Source of the DNA: Nitrososphaerales archaeon
Lineage (GTDB): Archaea; Thermoproteota; Nitrososphaeria; Nitrososphaerales; UBA183
Assembly: GCA_030042335.1 (NCBI GenBank)
Contig: JASHZW010000148.1
Coordinates: 1 to 8,890 of the forward strand
Direction of reading: 5' to 3'
Length of the DNA stretch: 8,890 bases
A program made the position numbers and the translations under genes. Positions 6,988 to 8,890 of the stretch are shown here, piece after piece; the stretch's first letter is position 1; each line of letters begins with the position of its first letter. The notes beneath the pieces are model-generated. The model saw only the letters and a program-made list of their open reading frames with translations. It did not search any database and was not told the DNA's origin.

Positions 6988-6993
6988 TATATC
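6988..6993 (-). promoter_or_regulatory. TATA-like box of the PQ-loop membrane protein gene
   Basis: GATATA on the minus strand is centred about 23-24 bp before ATG 6967, consistent with a leaderless transcript. It lies 11 bp from operator copy B, so one protein bound there could act on both divergent promoters. Confidence 0.5.
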
Positions 6994-7000
6994 AGCATCC

Positions 7001-7032
7001 TGACGAACATGTTCGCCTACACACGTATTAGC
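7001..7032 (+). promoter_or_regulatory. Shared operator-promoter block, copy B (upstream of alpha/beta hydrolase gene)
   Basis: A perfect 12-bp palindrome, CGAACATGTTCG (7004-7015), is followed by CCTACACACGTATTAGC. From 7004 to 7032 it matches copy A at 27 of 29 positions. ACGTATTA (7023-7030) is the TATA-like box, predicting a start near 7052, about 12 nt before the hydrolase ATG. Palindrome-to-TATA distance is the same in both copies. The two palindrome-centre changes (T/A at the centre) keep the symmetry. Confidence 0.8.
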
Positions 7033-7064
7033 GACCAATTGAAAATCACTTGCAGGGAAAACAA

Positions 7065-8318
7065 ATGAGCGAGAAAATCGAGAAGAAGGAAGAAAAACAG
7101 GAGCTAGTATTTCGCCTTACGGCGGGCCAGGCGAATAGGTTTGGGAGTAACTTCGATTCTTACTTCACGAGAGTGATGGGGAGGGGCAACTACGGCGGGT
7201 CGGCGGTGGGGGAATGTTACGAAACGGCCAGCCGGATTGTCGATGGAGATTTCCAAAGCTTCACCAATGCGTGGGAGGTGACCGCGAAGCGGGTCGAGGC
7301 GATTGGGTGGGACTGTCTCAAAAAGGGGCATCGGGTGAGCGCTCGCGATGCATTCTTGCGCGCCACGACCTACTGGGGAGCCAGGAACATGTACGCCAAC
7401 CCTGCGGATCCGAGCTATAACGCATCGTACGAGAAAGAGAGAGGGTGCTTCCGCCAGGCCGCTAAACTCTTCGACCCACAACTCGAACTCGTGAGCATCC
7501 CCTACGAAAATGGCAGGACGATGCCGGGTTACTTCGTTCCCGGCGGTCCTCCAGGTGAGAAGAGACCGACGGTTCTTGTGCTCGGCGGAGGCGATAGCGC
7601 GCTCGAGGAACTCTATGGTGTGGTCCCGGCGGGCGCGCAGAGAAGGGGTTACAATGCGCTCATGTTCGAGATCCCGGGACAAAAGGCGATGTTCTATGAC
7701 TACCCAGACCTGTTCTTCCGTCCTGATGCTGAAGTTCCGATTCGCTATGTCCTGGATTACGTCCTCGGCCGTCCCGAGGTCGATAAAGACAGAGTCGCCT
7801 TGATCGGCGCCAGTTTCGGTGGCTATTTCGGTCCAAGGGCTGCTGCTTTCGAGAAGCGTTTGGCAGCGGTGATAGCACTCCCGCTTTTTACAGATATTCA
7901 GGAGATGTTCATCGAACTACTGGGCTTTGACCCGACAAAGCCGTATCCGCGCGATCTGGAGTCACGCCTCGACACGTCTCAATCTTTCATCAGGCTGGCC
8001 GCTACCTCCGACTTTCGAGCCCGGTGTGGATACGCCAACGCCCCAATAGCGGAGTGGCTGGACGCCTTGCATGCGTTTAGGTTGAATGGGCTTGAACAGG
8101 ACATAACTTGTCCACTGCTCATTCTTGCAGGCGAGAGCGAGTTCAGTCCCACGAGAATGGAAACGGAAAAGATTCAATGGAAGAAGTTCATGAACCATCC
8201 TAAGAGCCAGATAAGGATCGGAACGACCGCTGAGGGCGGCGAGGGGCACAGCATGGTCAACAACCTGCTCTTGAAGAACCAAATAGAGATGGATTGGCTC
8301 GATGACGTGCTCGGATGA
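7065..8318 (+). CDS. Alpha/beta hydrolase, FrsA / 2,6-dihydropseudooxynicotine hydrolase-like
   Basis: A 417-residue hydrolase. Residues 20-140 form the helical N-terminal region typical of this family, with GDFQSFTNAWEVTAKRVE, the GHRVSARDAFLRATTYW block and CFRQAAKLFDP. The alpha/beta core follows, with PGYFVPG, the oxyanion-side LVLGGGDSALEE, and the nucleophile elbow GASFGG carrying Ser250. The catalytic His395 is in GGEGHSMVNN. The acid position is in LAGESEFSP, with Glu where an aspartate is usual. Relatives include C-C bond hydrolases acting on 2,6-dihydropseudooxynicotine and various esterases/acyl hydrolases, so hydrolysis of a ketone, ester or amide is expected, substrate unknown. 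ATG 7065 is chosen for the AGGGA ribosome site 6 nt upstream; the in-frame TTG at 7050 coincides with the predicted transcript start. It shares its promoter block with the SnoaL-like gene. Confidence 0.85.
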   Translation: MSEKIEKKEEKQELVFRLTAGQANRFGSNFDSYFTRVMGRGNYGGSAVGECYETASRIVDGDFQSFTNAWEVTAKRVEAIGWDCLKKGHRVSARDAFLRATTYWGARNMYANPADPSYNASYEKERGCFRQAAKLFDPQLELVSIPYENGRTMPGYFVPGGPPGEKRPTVLVLGGGDSALEELYGVVPAGAQRRGYNALMFEIPGQKAMFYDYPDLFFRPDAEVPIRYVLDYVLGRPEVDKDRVALIGASFGGYFGPRAAAFEKRLAAVIALPLFTDIQEMFIELLGFDPTKPYPRDLESRLDTSQSFIRLAATSDFRARCGYANAPIAEWLDALHAFRLNGLEQDITCPLLILAGESEFSPTRMETEKIQWKKFMNHPKSQIRIGTTAEGGEGHSMVNNLLLKNQIEMDWLDDVLG

Positions 8319-8329
8319 ACTCTTGATCG

Positions 8330-8343
8330 TCAGCATCTGCTGA
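8330..8343. repeat. 14-bp inverted repeat after the hydrolase gene
   Basis: TCAGCA-TC-TGCTGA, 6-bp perfect arms with a 2-bp spacer, starts 12 bp past the hydrolase stop. The 6-2-6 layout resembles operator copies A and B in shape but not in sequence. A transcript hairpin would need a larger loop, so a protein site or chance is more likely than a terminator. Confidence 0.35.
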
Positions 8344-8542
8344 ATCCCCCATCATTTTCAAGTCATTATACGAGCAGGATGACCTCACGATACTTGCCCC
8401 CTATTGCCTGCTCTGGCGGCTCACAGTAGGAACGCCGAGCGAAGAGTCCTCGCGAAGATAATCAATGGTTGAGGGACGCGAGCGCAGGAATTTAACGGGC
8501 GTCCAGTTCTCCCGGCTTTCTCGGATTCGCTTAATTGTTTAA
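8344..8542. other. Gene-free stretch upstream of the tRNA-like fragment
   Basis: No coding region is supported. The stretch holds TATA-like patches at about 8365-8371 and 8488-8495, and the inverted repeats CTCGCG/CGCGAG (8449-8454/8477-8482) and CCCGGCT/AGCCGGG (8511-8517/8551-8557), the latter reaching into the tRNA-like fragment. No complete tRNA or known RNA fold could be built. Confidence 0.4.
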
Positions 8543-8564
8543 TCAAATCCAGCCGGGCCTGCCA
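8543..8564 (+). repeat. Displaced copy of the tRNA-Arg 3' end (candidate attachment-site repeat)
   Basis: These 22 nt match 2444-2465 of tRNA-Arg (T-loop from its second base, T-stem 3' strand, acceptor 3' strand, discriminator and CCA) at 20 positions. The differences are A for T at 8551 and T for C at 8560. Upstream bases cannot form the 5' half of the T stem, acceptor or anticodon arm, so this is a fragment and not a tRNA gene. Same-orientation tRNA tail copies are what tRNA-targeting integrases leave at the far end of an insertion. Confidence 0.6.
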
Positions 8565-8600
8565 TCAACTCATCGGGGGTTTCCATTTCACTTCCAAACG

Positions 8601-8890
8601 TCAGAACCATTTTGTCTTGATGCTGAGCATCTTGTAATGCGGGTCGTCCGTCACGACGTACTCCGCTATTCCCGTCTTGACGAAGGAGCCAATCAGTGCA
8701 TCCGCAATTGGGACATCCTGATGAGACAAAAGGAGTTCCCCCGCAGCAGTTGCCTCCTCTTCCTCCAGGGCGGCTATCCGCATTCCCCTGTCTTTTAGCA
8801 GCCCGAGTCGTGCCTTCGCACCGTCCCTTCCTAACCTCGGTCCTGCGACTTTGATAAATTCTGTCAGGACAATTGGAGGTGCGAGAAGGT
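8601..8890 (-). CDS. PIN-domain protein, VapC-like (5' part beyond window edge)
   Basis: Reading leftward from the window edge, the frame is open without a stop for 95 residues to TGA at 8603-8601. It contains VLTEFIKVAG with a conserved acidic Glu, SHQDVPIADALIGSF with the central Asp, and EYVVTDDPHYKML, the TxDxxF-like C-terminal metal-binding block of PIN ribonucleases. Together these are three of the acidic positions that bind the catalytic metal; the first Asp lies in the missing N-terminal part. VapC toxins are about 125-150 residues, so roughly 35-50 residues are outside. An antitoxin gene, if there is one, would be expected upstream beyond 8890. An ATG at 8783 could give a 60-residue piece but would discard half of the fold. 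A stand-alone RNA-processing PIN protein is the alternative. Confidence 0.82.
   Translation of the reverse strand, partial: LLAPPIVLTEFIKVAGPRLGRDGAKARLGLLKDRGMRIAALEEEEATAAGELLLSHQDVPIADALIGSFVKTGIAEYVVTDDPHYKMLSIKTKWF

Noticed and set aside
8440..8564. A complete second tRNA gene ending at 8564
   Set aside because: No upstream segment pairs with the acceptor strand CGGGCCT or with the T-stem strand CCAGC, and no D or anticodon arm can be formed, even allowing an intron.
1..8890. CRISPR array, insertion sequence or transposase/integrase
   Set aside because: No regularly spaced repeats, no terminal inverted repeats with a transposase, and no integrase motifs were found in any frame.

Overview
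The window is archaeal chromosomal DNA. The evidence is a tRNA gene with a short intron at the canonical 37/38 position flanked by a bulge-helix-bulge, TATA-type promoters about 25 bp upstream of starts (several apparently leaderless), an ADP-forming acyl-CoA synthetase of the archaeal fused type, and a regulator with a bacterio-opsin-activator helix-turn-helix. Lineage cannot be fixed from this alone; a Thermoproteota (Nitrososphaeria/Bathyarchaeia-like) or Thermoplasmatota genome are both plausible.

Left part (1-2465): the 3' part of an mtnA-type methylthioribose-1-phosphate isomerase gene (+), facing a PIG-V-like multi-spanning mannosyltransferase gene (-), then tRNA-Arg(TCG) with its own TATA box, an 18-nt intron and an encoded CCA. 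This part looks like ordinary housekeeping sequence.

Middle part (2466-8542): a large acyl-CoA synthetase (NDP-forming) gene (-) with a palindrome bracketing its TATA box; a sparse ~355-bp gap; a Bat-type regulator (-) divergent from a small SnoaL/NTF2-like protein (+); a PQ-loop/SemiSWEET-like membrane protein (-) whose 3' end runs antisense into the SnoaL gene and which is divergent from an FrsA/2,6-dihydropseudooxynicotine-hydrolase-like alpha/beta hydrolase (+). The SnoaL and hydrolase genes carry nearly identical 32-bp promoter blocks: a GCGAAC-type inverted repeat followed at fixed distance by a TATA-like box. The block lies in both divergent intergenic regions, so the simplest reading is a small regulon controlled by the adjacent Bat-type regulator, covering all four surrounding genes.

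Right part (8543-8890): a 22-nt near-copy (20/22) of the 3' end of the tRNA-Arg gene, in the same orientation 6.1 kb away, followed by the 3' part of a VapC-like PIN-domain gene (-) running off the window. The tRNA plus displaced tRNA tail is the signature left by tRNA-targeting integration, so 2466-8564 may be an inserted accessory island, although no integrase is visible. The inferred joint job of the middle genes is uptake or sensing plus hydrolysis of a small organic compound, with the acyl-CoA synthetase possibly handling the acid product; this is a hypothesis, not a reading of the sequence.
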